From assembly GCF_963675165.1 (NCBI RefSeq), contig NC_087382.1, forward strand, positions 2,108,001 to 2,172,000: a DNA stretch of 64,000 bases, read 5' to 3'. The translations under genes were made by a program, and so were the position numbers. The notes beneath the pieces are model-generated. The model searched no databases and was not told where the DNA came from. It saw nothing but the letters and a program-made list of their open reading frames with translations. This stretch comes from Halichondria panicea. Lineage: Eukaryota > Porifera > Demospongiae > Suberitida > Halichondriidae. Of this stretch, positions 44,470 through 58,235 are shown piece by piece (within the stretch, counting starts at the first letter, position 1; each line of letters opens with the position of its first letter).

Positions 44470-45095
44470 GTTCTCTCTGATACTATATAAGATTACAAGC
44501 ATATTAATTATGCATTGCAGTATCAGTATTGCTGCTTCTATAGTTTGTACTTAAAGCGTGTACTGTCTAAAGCATCTTATATAATAGGTAGAACATGTGG
44601 AATAAGCTAATTAATGGTCATCAGAGTTTATGAAACATTCATTACTAATTATTGATGAGGCTCAAATTCTTTAATATCAGAATTGTTTATTACACAAGAC
44701 AATCTTAGTTTGCACAGTGTTCACACAGTTAATGGATATAGAGATGCACACAGAAGTTCCCCGGCCATGTACAATGCATGTTCTAGGTAACCCTGCTTCC
44801 CAGAAAAGGGGAAGTTCGTGGTTAAGTTTTACATCATAAGGATCTACATACACTGCATGTGTGTGAGGCTGTGTTTGATTTTTGAAATGGCGCATTTTCC
44901 ACATGCATGCAACCATGCTCATGATTATATAGCCACTCTTGGATATTAGAAAACAAAAACATTTCTGAATTTATGAAACAGCAGATCACTGAAAGTACGA
45001 GTGCCTCCTCTCATTAGTATTGGCTCGATACGTAATTATGAGAGGCCCAACATAATCATACTGGAATATAGCGCCGGCTTTGTACCCACATGCAA
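44470..45095. other. no gene seen; RHBH-B upstream region
   Basis: The first 60 bases resemble the upstream regions of A and C (ATACTATA...AAGATTACAAGCATAT), then similarity is lost. No promoter motif or gene recognised. Confidence 0.45.
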
Positions 45096-45304
45096 TACCT
45101 TAAGGTGACATATTTTCACAGGTAGATTTGTTTGTGTTTTTACAGTTTTGTACATTTTGCGGTATAATTTTTTGCGAAATGTCGATCTGGATACATTAAA
45201 CAAGAGGGCGGCCAATTATATGCGAGTACTAATTTTTGCGATTTTACTCTCATTCGCAGAAATAGCAGAAATTAATACACGCGAAAATATGTCACCTTAA
45301 GGTA
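45096..45304. mobile_element. MITE, 209 bp, TACCTTAAGGTGACATATTT ends
   Basis: The left end TACCTTAAGGTGACATATTT is mirrored exactly at the right end (AAATATGTCACCTTAAGGTA, one inserted base aside). The interior shows a further ATTTTTGCGA-type inverted pair. The TA dinucleotides at both edges may be the target duplication. Confidence 0.85.
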
Positions 45305-45360
45305 GTAGCTATACACATAGTTTGTATTTATACCAAAACCAAGGTATGCATAAGGGTAGG

Positions 45361-45774
45361 TAGTCTCGCGAGCAGACGTGGGAGGGAGGGAACGTCTGGT
45401 CACTATTGCAGCAATTCCATGGCACTGAGGATGTAGTCACGTGCAAGATATTTGTTAATTAACCAAATTCACATGTAGACAAATATATTTTCATTCGCAG
45501 CTAGCTAGCTAGCTCTTGCTTGGTCTGAGCTCCTTGTACCGAGTTCCTTCGCAGCCAGATATGGTTCAATACTAAAATTAGCCTTTGCTAGAGTCAATAT
45601 AATCCTTCTTTTCACGTTCATTTTATCCTATAATAGGAAAATATATGGGGTGTTACCGCCCACTATGACGTGGATAAATCTGATTGGCACTGCCAACATT
45701 CTGGCAGGGGGTCCACGGAATTGCTGCAATAGTGACCAGACGTTCCCTCCCTCCCACGTCTGCTCGCGAGACTA
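45361..45774. mobile_element. MITE, 414 bp, perfect 58-bp terminal inverted repeats
   Basis: The left arm starts TAGTCTCGCGAGCAGACGTG and the right arm ends with its exact inverse; identity continues for 58 bases to GCAGCAATTCC. No transposase. Perfect arms suggest recent amplification. Confidence 0.92.
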
Positions 45775-45868
45775 ACAACTGACCTGAAAATAGTCTATTA
45801 AACATGGGGATGAGCCTGACTTATATAGCTAACAAAAAGCTAGCGCTTTAGTGCAAGGCTAACTCATA

Positions 45869-46278
45869 TGTGACAGGGCCTAGGAAAACAACCCTTATGG
45901 AGCAAACTAATTAATTGTATTTTATTGCTTAATTAAATAAAGCAGTGCTTAAGCTTCAAATTGATTACAATATCACTCACTTTGCACCTTCCTACCCCAA
46001 AATATTTTCGGGTGAAAGGGAGGAAGTATTGACCTACCATTTTGAGAAACGAATGTTCCAAGTTCTATCCGCATACAAGAACAGCATGAAAAAATTCAAT
46101 GGCTGCCTTGTAACGGCTATATAAAAAAATTTTCAGATAAAAAAATTTTTTTTTTAGTTTAAGTTACTTCTTATGAAAGAAAACCAAAATCCTAAAATAG
46201 CTCTAAATATTTTACTTTGTAGTGTACTGAACATTATTAGTTTGCTCCATAAGGGTTGTTTTCCTAGGCCCTGTCACA
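45869..46278. mobile_element. MITE, 410 bp, TA target duplication, empty paralogous site known
   Basis: Ends TGTGACAGGGCCTAGGAAAA and the exact inverse, about 42 bp each, flanked by TA on both sides. The sequence around it (TAGCTAACAAAAAGCTAGCG ... ATGTTGAATAGAA) recurs without the element at 47372-47440, which serves as an empty site. Confidence 0.92.
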
Positions 46279-46560
46279 TATGTTGAATAGAATGTTTGTG
46301 CGAACAGATGATGCTATGAAAGATTCTGAAGAGACTGCATGCAACAGCCTTCAATGTGAGGCTGCATGGTTCATTGCAAGTCGGTGAACAATTTTTGCTA
46401 TGGACTCTTCTGAAAAGGCTGCACTGAATGGCATTCATTCCAAGTAAGCCGCAAAACTAGACATAACTCGAGAACGAAGCATTATTTTGCAAATCCACAA
46501 ATTCAAATCCACGAAAACATGACTAGAAGCCTATAGAAACTCTTATACTTGCACTTCATT
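46279..46560. repeat. local duplication, partner at 47415-47620
   Basis: GTTTGTGCGAACAGATGATG, GAAAGATTCTGAAGAGACTG and AACTCGAGAA recur in the same order about 1.1 kb downstream. No long frame is conserved between the copies. Confidence 0.8.
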
Positions 46561-48476
46561 GATCCTTGAGCAGCTGTAGCAGCCAGGTTGTGCTATAGTA
46601 CTACTACTAGATCTAGTACTAGTTCTGTACATGCAGAGGCTGTTAGAATGGGCTTCCTTTCTTGAGTGACTGTGTCAAAGTCTCCCTTGATAACAGCTCT
46701 CTCCAAGCAAGCACATGTGTAGCCAGTCTGGTAAAATTAATGTGTTACTGGTCACACTCGCTTCAATTACAACAACAAACTCACTCAAAGCCAAACACTG
46801 CATGCAGCGCAAGTAGACACTTCTACCTCAATTGTATTGCAAGGTTATGGAACTCGATGCCCACCATGCATGCATAGATATCAACACCACTAACTCAACG
46901 AGTGTTGCAAGCGTGCGCTTGCTATAATGCTTAACGCTTCTTGCCATGTTATGCTTTCGCTCAAAAAGTATTAGTGTTATAGTAGTTTCTATAATGAATT
47001 TTATATTAAAGTAATTAGCTTCTCTATATAAACTCACTGAGAAGAAAAGACTTATTTACATGCATCTATTGTTGTTATCTATTGTTGTTATTTATGGCTT
47101 ACCAGGACCTCAAGAAAGAAGAAAATTGAGGATCTGTAGTTTAGTGTATATATATAATATCTAAGAAGAAAAGACCTGTGTACATGCATATTGTTATCTA
47201 TATTGTTATATGGTAGTGTTTTGTGGCTTACCAGGCCCTCAAGAAAAGGATGATTCTGCCAGGAGAATCTGTAATTATTATTTTCTCACATGTGGAATGA
47301 GCGCGCATGCGCATTACATCCCTGGAATAGTTAAAGGGTTGTGTCCAAGCTAGCTGTTAACACTGAGTCTTGTAGCTAACAAAAAGCTAGCGCTTTAGTG
47401 CAAGGCTAACTCATAATTATGTTGAATAGAAAGTTTGTGCGAACAGATGATGCTATGAAAGATTCTGAAGAGACTGCAACAGCCTTCAATGTGAGTCAAA
47501 CTAGCCATAACTCGAGAAAGAAGCTTTAGTTTGCTAATCCACGAATCAAAATCCAAGAGAACGTGGCTAGAAGCCTATAGAAGCTGTTAGTTTTCGTCGC
47601 ATTGCAACCGTTGAGCAGTTACTACTGGAATACACACACACACACACACGCACACACACACACAGTCAGCTTTACCGTATCGCGTATACCTCGTGCGGCT
47701 ACGCCTCGAGGCATAATAAACCATCTATTATATATCACCACAGTATTTCTGGGAGAACTTTAAACAAAACTTTAACACTGCATGCATGACAACCCATGTA
47801 CTAATGTGCCCATGCAACAGATGTTCATATAGCTCCATATGTAATTATAGTTATAATTATTATATCCAGCTATGTTGCGCAATATGGCACAGTCTGTCAG
47901 CCTTTGTCACAAACATTATATACTTATATCACAATTACGTTACAGGCTGTAAAGTCATAATAATATTAATAATTATCTCACGAAATCGTAGATCTAGATC
48001 TAGACTATACTTACCTAGTATATAGAATACTGTACTTTTTAATTCCAGACCAACAGACACAAGGACACAGTGCTATAGCAGTATAGCCAGAGACTGATAA
48101 TTATAGAGCTATAGATCTATATAAGAAAGCTGTATCTAGTGTTATACCCAGATAATTGTGAACAGAGTTGTCCCTGTACATGCATGTATATAGAATAGAA
48201 GAAAATGTTGAAAAAATCCCAACTACTATAGGAAAACATCACAATGTGGTAATAATGTTTCTTCACTTGTAGTACCATGCACCAGCAAATCAAACAGAAG
48301 AGCTATGAATACATCTATTAGCCTGTAACCATGCATGACATTGTATACATGCACCTTCAAAGGATGGGCAGACAGATGATGGGATTCTATTATAAGTGAA
48401 ACCATACCCGAGTATGGCCGTGAGGTTGCAGGAATAAAACTCTGCTCCACCCACACCTCACTCACACTCACACCGA

Positions 48477-48509
<33 letters not shown>

Positions 48510-48606
48510 CTCACTCACACTCACACCCCCCCACACACACACACACACTCACACTCACACCCCCATCCACACCTCACTCACACTCACACTCACACACACA
48601 CCACAG
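46561..48606. other. no gene seen; repeats and CA-rich tract
   Basis: 46585-46730 duplicates 34842-34980; 47040-47260 holds two diverged copies of a CTGAGAAGAAAAGAC...GGCTTACCAGG block. 48470-48600 is a CACTCACACTCACAC/CACACA array leading straight into the orphan receptor exon. No convincing coding region. Confidence 0.5.
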
Positions 48607-48785
48607 AACACACGACTGGTTCTGGTCACCATCGACGAGTGCTGGAGCTCCTCTCCCTCACAAAGACCAACCACACAACAACTCAAGGAGACATTGCAAA
48701 TCGCTATTATACCAGCTATTATAAATGGCAAGTATCAGTTGACAAGAATGGACAAACAGTGTATTAAGCAAATAACATAATAACA
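48607..48785 (+). pseudogene. orphan last exon of receptor-like gene next to RHBH-C
   Basis: After CACACCACAG it encodes NTRLVLVTIDECWSSSPSQR and PTTQQLKETL. Then small deletions and insertions (CATTGCAAATCGC, ATTATAAATGG, GTATTAAGC) break the frame. No other receptor exon within 9 kb upstream. Confidence 0.87.
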
Positions 48786-49029
48786 TAAGAGGTGCTGCAA
48801 ACTCTTGTTGTGTCAGAATCATTCATTGTCCTGGCATCAACATTATATTATTTCACTCTCATTTCACTGAACTATAATTATACAAGTGGACAAAATGGGG
48901 GAAGTACTGTAGGGCTGGCTGAGCCGCTCAAACATCAGAAAGGACGTAAACAAGATGGGTTGGTGTTATAGTTATTGTAATAATATTAGGTTCCCCGTGA
49001 AGTGACCAGTAACTTGGTCAACAGTAGTA

Positions 49030-49444
49030 TACCGTATAGCGGGTATATTTCGAGGGTATAAATGTTCGCAGTTTTCGCGGATTGAGCCTGTACCGCGAAA
49101 ATTTATATTTATTGCAGTATTATTGACCACACCTATCGACAATAAAAAAAGAATCAAGAGACAAGGACGCCGGTATAGCCAGCTAGCTTGCTCTACGTCT
49201 ACTGTATCCCTTGACCATGGCCTGCACAGCAAACGTTCTGCTGGTGGAGGACATAGTGCATCACCGATTCTATACAGGCTATAGGCCTGGATTCGAGGCT
49301 AACGGTGTGGAGGTACAGTTGCATGTTGATGTGCGCATGCGCCAAAAGGCTGGAACTCAGACCACAAAAATAAAATCCGCGAAATCCTTTGTAGTGGTCC
49401 ATCCGCGAAAATTTATATCCTCGAAATATATCCGCTATACGGTA
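49030..49444. mobile_element. MITE, 415 bp, TACCGTATAGCGG ends, GTA duplication
   Basis: The left end TACCGTATAGCGGGTATATT is mirrored at the right end (AATATATCCGCTATACGGTA); GTA flanks both sides. The matching place beside RHBH-D (about 59206, CCACAGTATGATGCTGTTCC) lacks it, giving an empty site. The interior contains CGCGAAAATTTATAT in opposite orientations. Confidence 0.9.
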
Positions 49445-50011
49445 GTACAATGCTGTTCCATTGGGCAAACTATTACAATTGTTCAAATTCAGATAAGTTG
49501 GTAATTTAAAGAAGTTCGTGCACTGAGCAGTGTGCGACAGTTCAAGAGAGATAATGATTTTTTTTTATTCTATCATTGATCATGATTAATAAATTTGATT
49601 CTATCATTCAACCACCATAGATCAACTATATAACAGTATGCACAAAACATAGACTGTAAAGAGTAAGTACAACAAAGACAGTGGAGCAGAGGCTCCAATA
49701 CACAAAGCTAAGGGCGCCGCTAGGAGCAGGCCGCTAGAGCACAAAGCAATAAAGAGAACTATACAAAAGAAGTAATAGTATAACACAGGACTTAAATTGT
49801 CTACAGTGCAAGGCAGGTACAGGAAATGACTGATGAAGTGATACTAGTTAGTTATACTAGCAAAGTCGTTACAAGTAAATTTAAACTGAATCTAGTCCAC
49901 AAAAAGTCAATGAATATAATTGTGCATACATGCATGAGGAGGGCTCACAAAAATAAGAAAACGGACACAAGCTATAAAATTATACAAACAGTATTTAATT
50001 GAGATATACCA

Positions 50012-53000
50012 TCATTCGTTAATGCTACTCTTTATGACATCGATGACAGTGTGCGTGACTTTGGGTGCATTGTCAGCTGTAGCTTGAGGAGGGGGAGGGG
50101 CTGGTCTGTAGTCCTCTGTGGTGAGGGGGGCTAGCACGTCCAGGGCAGGCTCTCTCAGCTGGTCTGGCCTCGTGGCTGGTCTGATGATGGGAGGAGTGAT
50201 GTAACGATCAGGGTCATCTTCTTCCATGGCTCCATCAGTGTACGGATCACATCTGCCCGCGTTTGTCCAGGTTTCTTTGTTCTCCATTTCGTACCTTTCC
50301 AGTTTGCGAACTCGTGGAATCATTTTTCTCAGTTTGAGTGCATTTTGCAGAACAGGAACTGTTTTCAAAATGTACTCGTAACAATGGTAGCAGACTATCA
50401 CCACCAACAAAATAAAAGCCACTGCCATTGAAATGTTGGATATTATGACTTGACTCTCATTGATGTTTCCTATGTAGAGGGTGCCATACGCTAGAATTGC
50501 AAGATTGAGGAAAAAGAGTGTTTCCAGTAAATCATTGAATCGTATTTTGTACACTGGATAATTCTGCGATTTGAAAATATTAAGTCCAACAGTTATAGAT
50601 CCAGCTGATAGTACGGGTAGAGATGTGTCCAAAGCCAAGGCTGTTATTAGATTATGAGCGATCAAAGAAAATAGGAGCAGTCCCACCCAGTAGCGATGCT
50701 TGGGAGTGAATGGAGCATGGTATGCATCCATGAAGCCATTGTAGTATGTGTTCTTAGTCCATTTCATGAGCTTCCATTTTGAACAGCGAGGAAACCATTG
50801 TCCAAACAAGAGCACTACAGTGAACAATATACCAGAAATGAGGATTATGGCGGCAAAAACAAACCGAGGGACGTGACCGGGAGTGAAATATTGCACATTG
50901 CCGTCATACAACCAAACTATATCATTTGAATTGTTGGGAAAATCCAACACCTTGGTTGCACCCTCAGGATAATCCAAGACCCTGTATTGCAGTGCAGCAA
51001 TGATAAACCGTAAGAGTTTGGAATAAGAGAGTAGGACGAGTGTGCCTAGGGCAGCAACTGGGTTTCTGTTGGAGAGGAGCTTTGCAAATGAGTCGGAGTA
51101 CTTGCTTAAAATAATTATTAAGAACATCAGAAGAAACAGGTAAACAGGAAAGATCATTTGAAGGAGCACTTTTGCTTGAGAGTTCATTCTATCATAAAAG
51201 CATGTCTCAATACCTAAGTCAAGATTCACCCACGATATGAAAACTGTCAAAGGGTTATGAAAAGGTATGAAAATCGATTGATTTGCAGCTAATATATTAG
51301 TGTAGAAGATCAGCCCATGGATAGTGCCTGTTGCTACGGTAATGTTGAAAACGAGAATGAATGCGACTAGTACTATGCCTGCCAGGGCAAACGGGAGTAG
51401 CAGGAGAAGGTAAGTGTTTGAGCAGAGTTCACATCGTGAAGTACCTAACACAAGACTGAGTCCTGGTTCACATTCTCCACACAAAACACCACTTCGATTG
51501 TGGGCACATTGTTCGTCAGGGTTGCTTAGACTGATGTTGACTAGTTTTAGTACACAATAGTCAAATGTACAGTTACTAACAACATACCCACTTCCGTTAG
51601 TAGTATTAGTCACTCCTATCCATATGTTGTTATTGCTTTCCAGCTTTATGGTCCCATTTTCCTCAGAACAGTTTGTTATCTGATATTCTTGTTGCAAGAC
51701 TGGATCACAGTCACACTTGCACTCAATTGAGGACATGATTGGCTTGAGTCCAATAGGGCATTCACACTTTAGAAAAGATATGTTTAGAATTTGTCTTGAA
51801 ATTCCCAAATTGTTGCATGGACCCTCAGCATAGAGTTCCACTTGAGCAGAGCTGTCTTGTGAGAATACATTATACTCTAATTCTGTGCACTGATTGCCAA
51901 CTTCTTGCTGTGCTTGTCCTTCTTTGAGACGATCAACTCTACTGCTCTCAGTGATAACAGAACTGTGAATTATGGCATTATTCATTGGATTTCCAGCTTG
52001 GTCTACAGCCATAATACTGATTGTGAATGCTTGTCCTTTTCTAACAGAAATGGTCTGCTTGGTGGTGTTACACAACTTCACTCTGACAGCCTTTGAAGCT
52101 ATCCATGAATAATGCACAGTATTGTTCAAGTACTCAAATCCATTGTCTGATGAAGAGAGTTCGGCTGATACATCCACCGTACACCTGTCTAGTAGACCTC
52201 CGTAAATATCTGCTCCTGACTGGGAAGCTGTGTTGTTTGTCAAAAAGTGTTGCGATGATTAATTGCACTGTTCAAACACTTAACTTCTTCATACGAGAAT
52301 AAATCTTGGACCAAAGTCTTAATAAAATTGATATTAAGACCATGGAGATCCAGAGTTTGAATGAAGCATTCTGTTTGTGGCAGATCTCCTGCAGTAGTTA
52401 CATCCTCTCCTCTACACACACCACTCTCAGTACTGTCTGCCACAAATATCCCCCCTCCATATTGAGCCGTGTTATTGTGGATTTCTAGCTTGACCAGTGT
52501 TTTACCAAGCTCTAGCTCCAAGTCCTGTTTCAGAATATAGATCTTAGAACTTTGTCATAAATAAATTCCACCTCCGCTGTTGTTTGCTGAGTTTGACTGT
52601 ATGTGGATGTGAGCGTGAGAAAAGGCCTTGATGTTTGAAGCAACTGCATAAATACCTCCCCCATTTTGAGCATCATTTCGATCTATAATACTCTCAAACA
52701 GTATATCTTCCACGTCACTACATGTACACAGGACAAAGTTATGATTAAATATACAACCATAAGCAGTAGTGACCTTCGAATCAAATTCAATTTCGCTTGA
52801 GTATGCATAAATCCCACCACCATTTCGTGCTGTGTTGTGAGAAATCTCTATGCGATAGTGAACAAAGAGTGTGCTCTCTCTCAGAAACACACCTCCTCCA
52901 AAGGTAGCAGTATTGTTAGAAATGACCACTCCTTCTGCATTGATATAGATTTGACTCTGGACTGCTCTGATGGCTCCACCCTGCACACCACGATTGTTAC

Positions 53001-54477
53001 TGAGAGTTGTGGGTCCATTGAACTCCACTCGACTGCTTAGAGCATACACAGGGTTTATATTATTGCTAACGTTGTTAACTCCCGTAAATGACAAGTTAGA
53101 ATGCACTGCGTAAATGATATTTTCACCCTCTAAATTGTCAAATATGCTTGTATTAGTAATTATCAAACTTGAGATAAAAACCGCAATCACTCCATCTCGT
53201 TGAGTGGCTCTGTTGTTTGTGAGCAGAGAGTCGGAAATGATCACAGTGCCATCAGCAACAAAAAACACTCCACCAAAGTCAGCACTGTTATTTTTAAACA
53301 TGACTTTGGAAACGAATATAGTTCCAGTATATACCAAAATCACTCCACCAGCGCTAGTTTCTCCATTATCAACTACAGCTTCATTGTCTGTTATATTGCA
53401 GCTCAAGATAGATGCATTAGCTATGAAAAGTGCAATCGCTCCACCAGAGGCTGCCTTGTTGTTTGTTAACTTGCTATCTGATATTAGTAACTCTCCACCA
53501 AAAACCAAAATCGCTCCACCTGATCTTTCAGCACTGTTGTACGCTAGCTCACTGTCGAAGATTGAGACACTCCCATCCTGGATAAAAATTACTGCACCGC
53601 CAAAAATAGCACTATTGTTTAGTAGCGCACAGTTGTATATGGTCAAATTAATTATGAAGGTGAAAATTGCTCCACCATATTCAGCAATATTATCCATAAA
53701 GTTACAGAAACTGATTGAAACATTAACTGCCAAATATATAGAAGTACTAATTGCTCCACCTCTTACATTAGCGATATTATTTGTAAAGTTGCACCAACTG
53801 ATAGTCACACTTGCAGAGACCACAAACACTGCTCCCCCCATTGTAGCAGTATTGGAATTGAATCTTGAATCGTTAATAACAGTTTGATTTGAGTGAATGT
53901 AAGCTGCACCACCATCGTTACTGAAGAAGTCGCTCTTTTCAATGTACACATTATCAGCTTCAACCATCAATGCTCTGTCAGTGCTAGTGTTGTTCACAAA
54001 GAGAACTTGTTCAATCGTCACAGTTACCGTACGAGTGATCCAGAGTGTACAAGCTTCCAACTTTAGCAATTTCAAGTCTACCAAATAGCATTGAGAAATG
54101 TTCATGTAGCCTGAACTACTTTCATCACCTGCTCCAGTGAAATGCAAACCTTCAATACTCAATGCACTGATATTAGATAACTGCACTCTACCAGAATTGT
54201 TCAAACTGATGGTGGCATTTTGGCCAGCAATAATCACCTCTGTGAAATTACAAATGTAAAGGATTTCACTCAATAAATTATCTCCAGGTAGAAAGCTCAA
54301 GGTGAGATTGTCTCCACCAGACAACAGGTCTGTTTGAACAAGCTGCTCGAGAGTGAAACAAGTTCCATTTCGATAGTCATTACACGAGTCGGTTGAATCC
54401 ACTGGCACAATGTGATAGTGCTCACTCCTGGTAACAGTAGCTAGGGTCAGTAGCAGCACCAACCAGGTGCAGTGCAT
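50012..54477 (-). pseudogene. RHBH-C: beta-helix / polytopic membrane protein pseudogene
   Basis: Starts with an intact signal peptide (MHCTWLVLLLTLATVTRS) at 54477. The frame is broken twice. At 52555-52557 the codon CGA of the other copies (IYLRQSSK) is TGA. At about 52238-52243 a run of six T in the coding strand is five, shifting the frame in RNTF/LTNN. Beyond that, 52243-50012 is open to a normal C-terminus with all membrane helices and a full tail with ITPPIIRPATRPDQ. Everything else matches A and D closely, so inactivation is recent. One beta-helix coil segment (SISFCNFMDNIAEYGGAI) is specific to this copy. Confidence 0.9.
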
Positions 54478-55829
54478 GTTCTCTCCGATACTATAAGATT
54501 ACAAGTATATTTAATTGCAGAACTATATAGTACTATTGCTGCTTCTATATTGATATCAAAACTTAAAGCGGGTATATGGAGTAGAATAAGGTATTATGAG
54601 ACGAAACCAGTTATGAGACAGCTGCAGGAATGCTTCAGCTATTCCGGCATTTAATTATAGTAATAACACTCCCACTCTATATGTTTCCAAAACAAATTTG
54701 GAGTTGGATGCTGTGTTGACAGAGATACCACAATAATTTGTTTAAGTCCAGAATTTAATTGGAAAAAACATAGGTGCCAAATGTTTTGTAGTAGGTATCT
54801 GTTAAAACAAGAGTAACTAATCGCTACACAGCAAAAATACATATGTTATATGAGATGCATCATCGGAATTTAGTGTTAAAATGACAGAAATTTATGTCAT
54901 TTCTATATACATGAGATTTCAAAAGATGCGTTTCATTTATGTTACTGTAAACGAATGTGTTTTTACTGTGTATATTTTATATATAACAAGGCTTCAGATA
55001 TATGCTGTTAGACTATAGCCAATTAGCGTTAAAATTAGCAATGGTGTCTCATAATACCTAAACCACTTTGAACACTAAATGCTAGCATTAGTTGCAAACA
55101 AAGTACTGTCACTATGTTCTGTGCTTGCATGCAAAGCCTATTGACCATAGTAGTTAGTGAACAGGCTATTTAGCTCCCTCAAGATTACTGCAAGACAGGT
55201 GGTCAGAAACATTTAGATGTCTCATAATACCCTCTTACACCCTATACTATAGTTGTCTATAGATCTAGACACGTGGAACAAGATAATAGCCACCAGCAAT
55301 ATTTAATTGATAAGGCTCAATTACACAAGTTTGCAGTGTTAACTTACCTAATGGATATAAGCTTATAATTTCCTTTTTAGCTTTAATACAAGATCCCAAC
55401 ACAGTCTCACACACACACACGTGTGAATACAGCAGTGGAGTAGAGAGGTACAGGACTATATAGACCTATAGGTGTTTTCCACAGGCCATATAAATTGTAC
55501 TACAGCTAATAGCTGTAAAAAGATTTCTCAGGCTTCTGCGGATAACATTTCTGCGTTTACTCGTTCATTCGCAGAATTCACAGAATTTTTGGGCCGAATA
55601 AATTTCTAGCTATAATTATATACGTAGTCATAGATAGTGTAGAAGGAAACGGACCGCGTCCAATTGTTGGCGCAGGAAGTTAATTCACTGCACCGGAAGC
55701 TAATAATAGCTCTTCACATCACCTTGGGATATATGGGATGGCAGCACAGATTACAGAGCAGACAGACAGCACATGAGACTTGAGAAGAGCTAGAGATAAA
55801 GAGCAGTGAAAAATACCAGTCTACATTTG

Positions 55830-56517
55830 TATACAGTGCCTGTAACCTAGGGAGTAGAATACAAACATTTGTACTTAAGTGTATCTTGAGTTTGGAACAT
55901 TTCTAAGAAATGATGCTGATACCATTGTGTAGGTGAATGAATAAGCTACAAACATATTCAAAAATATTTCTCTAAAACATTGTTATAGTGGAAAATCATT
56001 TAGGTGAAAACGGGGATGATTGTAAAAAAATGTATGTAACATCAATTATCTCTGGAAGTAAAATGTTTCTAGAAAAATTGCTTCTACCAAAAGATAAACA
56101 ATTTATTAACAATTACATGTGTAAAAAAATTAGACCTTAGCCGAAAAATTTACTTGAAATCTCTCCCTAAGCGAAAAGGCACCCAAAAACACACATAATG
56201 GAGTACGAAACAGCGTGTGTACTTATGTAACCGATTTTAATTCATGCATATGTTAGCTCAACTATCCACTGATGTTAATGCCAGAGTTCCAGACCTTAGC
56301 CGACAACGGTTGGTGTTAATTTGTTGCTGTTGTAAAAGCAACCACATACCCACCACCTTAGGTTGCCATGGAAACATTTTTGGATATGTTGAAGCTCAAG
56401 CATTCACCTACACTTTGGTATCATCAAAATTTCTTAGAAATGTTTTAAGGTCAAGATATTCACATTTATGTACCAAAATGTGGTATTCTACTCTCTATAG
56501 GTTACTTGCACTGTATA
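55830..56517. mobile_element. diverged TIR element, about 688 bp
   Basis: The left end TATACAGTGCCTGTAACCTA...GAGTAGAATAC is mirrored by GTATTCTACTC...TAGGTTACTTGCACTGTATA. Inner similarity continues (TTTCTAAGAAATGAT versus AATTTCTTAGAAATG). No transposase. The plus-strand frame of about 100 codons at 56244-56558 falls inside and shows no resemblance to known proteins. Confidence 0.65.
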
Positions 56518-58104
56518 GCTTGCTTGTCCATTTTAATATTGTCCCTTTTAATATTTAATAATACAGAGAAACACTCTACTGAGATTGAGAGAAGCCACTA
56601 AGCCTTTGTTTGTGAAGACGAAGGATTCAAGATATTTAGCAGTGCCAGCATCATGTAACTGCACTGACTTTAGCAACAAAGTTGTATTATAGCTATGAAT
56701 GGATGATTTACGAGGGAAATACAATTTAATAGCTTGATCACTTTAGCGTATTGTGTATTCACACTGTTTAGTATTATAGTTGATTCGATTCATAATTATA
56801 ATTATGGTTGTTTGATTACACGTCAAAAAATAATTATGTGCATCAAATAGAAATGTAGTTAAACACTTCGAGAGGGTTCTAGCCGATTCGCTCACTCAGA
56901 AAGGCACTTGCGTCAGGGAGGATGAACAGGTCCCATACCATGTCAATGAATGATTTGACTGCAAAGGGACGAGGGGAGTTTTAGGTTTACAATACACATT
57001 GTATATAATTTATATACGTACCTGATTGTGAACTTCAGTCCTTGTGGCATCACTACAGCATCTTAAGCTCCTTACGGCTAGAAACAGATTTTTCCCAGTG
57101 TCCCAGTCGTCCACTGCAGGTATTCATTCTCCAACCCTATAGTATATATCACCCATGGGTAAGTAAACAAGACGGTAGTAACATAAAGCAGATTTTTCCC
57201 AGTGCACGCATGCATTACTGAACTATGATTAGGCTCAATAAGTTTCCCGGGAAACTTCCCCGGGGTAGAAAGCGAAACACGGATTGTTTCTGAGCTCTAC
57301 ATAGACTTCATTCCGTTGCCAATCCCCTTCTCCTCTATCTATGGTGGAGTTGCATGCCCTCTCTTCTTTTATACACCCTTGGTATCACTGCATGCAGTAT
57401 AGCTGTCATCAGATATTAGGCAAGTCCAACGGCTTTAATTCCTTCGCTTATTATACATGTATGCTTGTGTATTTGCTGTTCCCAGAAAACCCATTTGTTT
57501 CTATAATTAGTATATATAGGGTAACCCTGCTTCCTACTCGTACAGTGTCATTCATATTCACTACCATTAACCTCCATTCTATATCCAATAATTATACACA
57601 GTCTGATATTAAATCATGCATGCATCATTCTTTGCATTTTTCCCAGAACAGGGGAAGTTTGTGGTTACGTTTTACATTGATAGAATTATGCATACACCAT
57701 GACATTGTGTGTTTAAGAACATAATTTAATTTGCGACTGAATGATCTTCGGTATTGTGTGTGTGGCCATTATTCCACTGACATGCATTGGTATTGGCTCA
57801 ACCAGGTAGACAATGACCTCATTAGCTACTTTGTTGTTCTCTCCTGCATGTATAATTATGTGCTGTGCATAACAAGTTTTAAAGAAAATATATCTTTAAT
57901 TAGATCATGTTTGCCATAAATACTGCAATCTGATTGGTTAGAGGAAATGTTCTATCCAATTTAGAAAATCATGTACTTCAATAGAAAATCATGTACTTCA
58001 ATAGAAAATCCTGTACTTCACTTAGAAAATCATGTAGCAAAGATTAGATAAGAACATTCAAATCTGATTGGCTAAATACTCATGGTTGCTATGATCTAAA
58101 ATGC

Positions 58105-58235
58105 TTAGACACTGTTTAGGAAGTTTCCACATGATTTAGAAGTCCTCAGGGCTAGTAGAACCCTCACTGCGTTCGGGATACTACAACCAGCCCTTTGGGC
58201 TTCTAAATCATGTAGAAACTTCCTAAACTGTCTAA
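58105..58235. mobile_element. hairpin MITE, about 131 bp
   Basis: TTAGACACTGTTTAGGAAGT is mirrored by ACTTCCTAAACTGTCTAA with arms of about 37 bp around a CG-containing loop (CACTGCGTTCGGGATACTAC). It is absent from the paralogous arm near 27165. Confidence 0.75.

Noticed and set aside
56244-56558. 104-codon plus-strand frame
   Set aside because: Lies inside a degenerate TIR element, includes its right arm, and resembles no protein.
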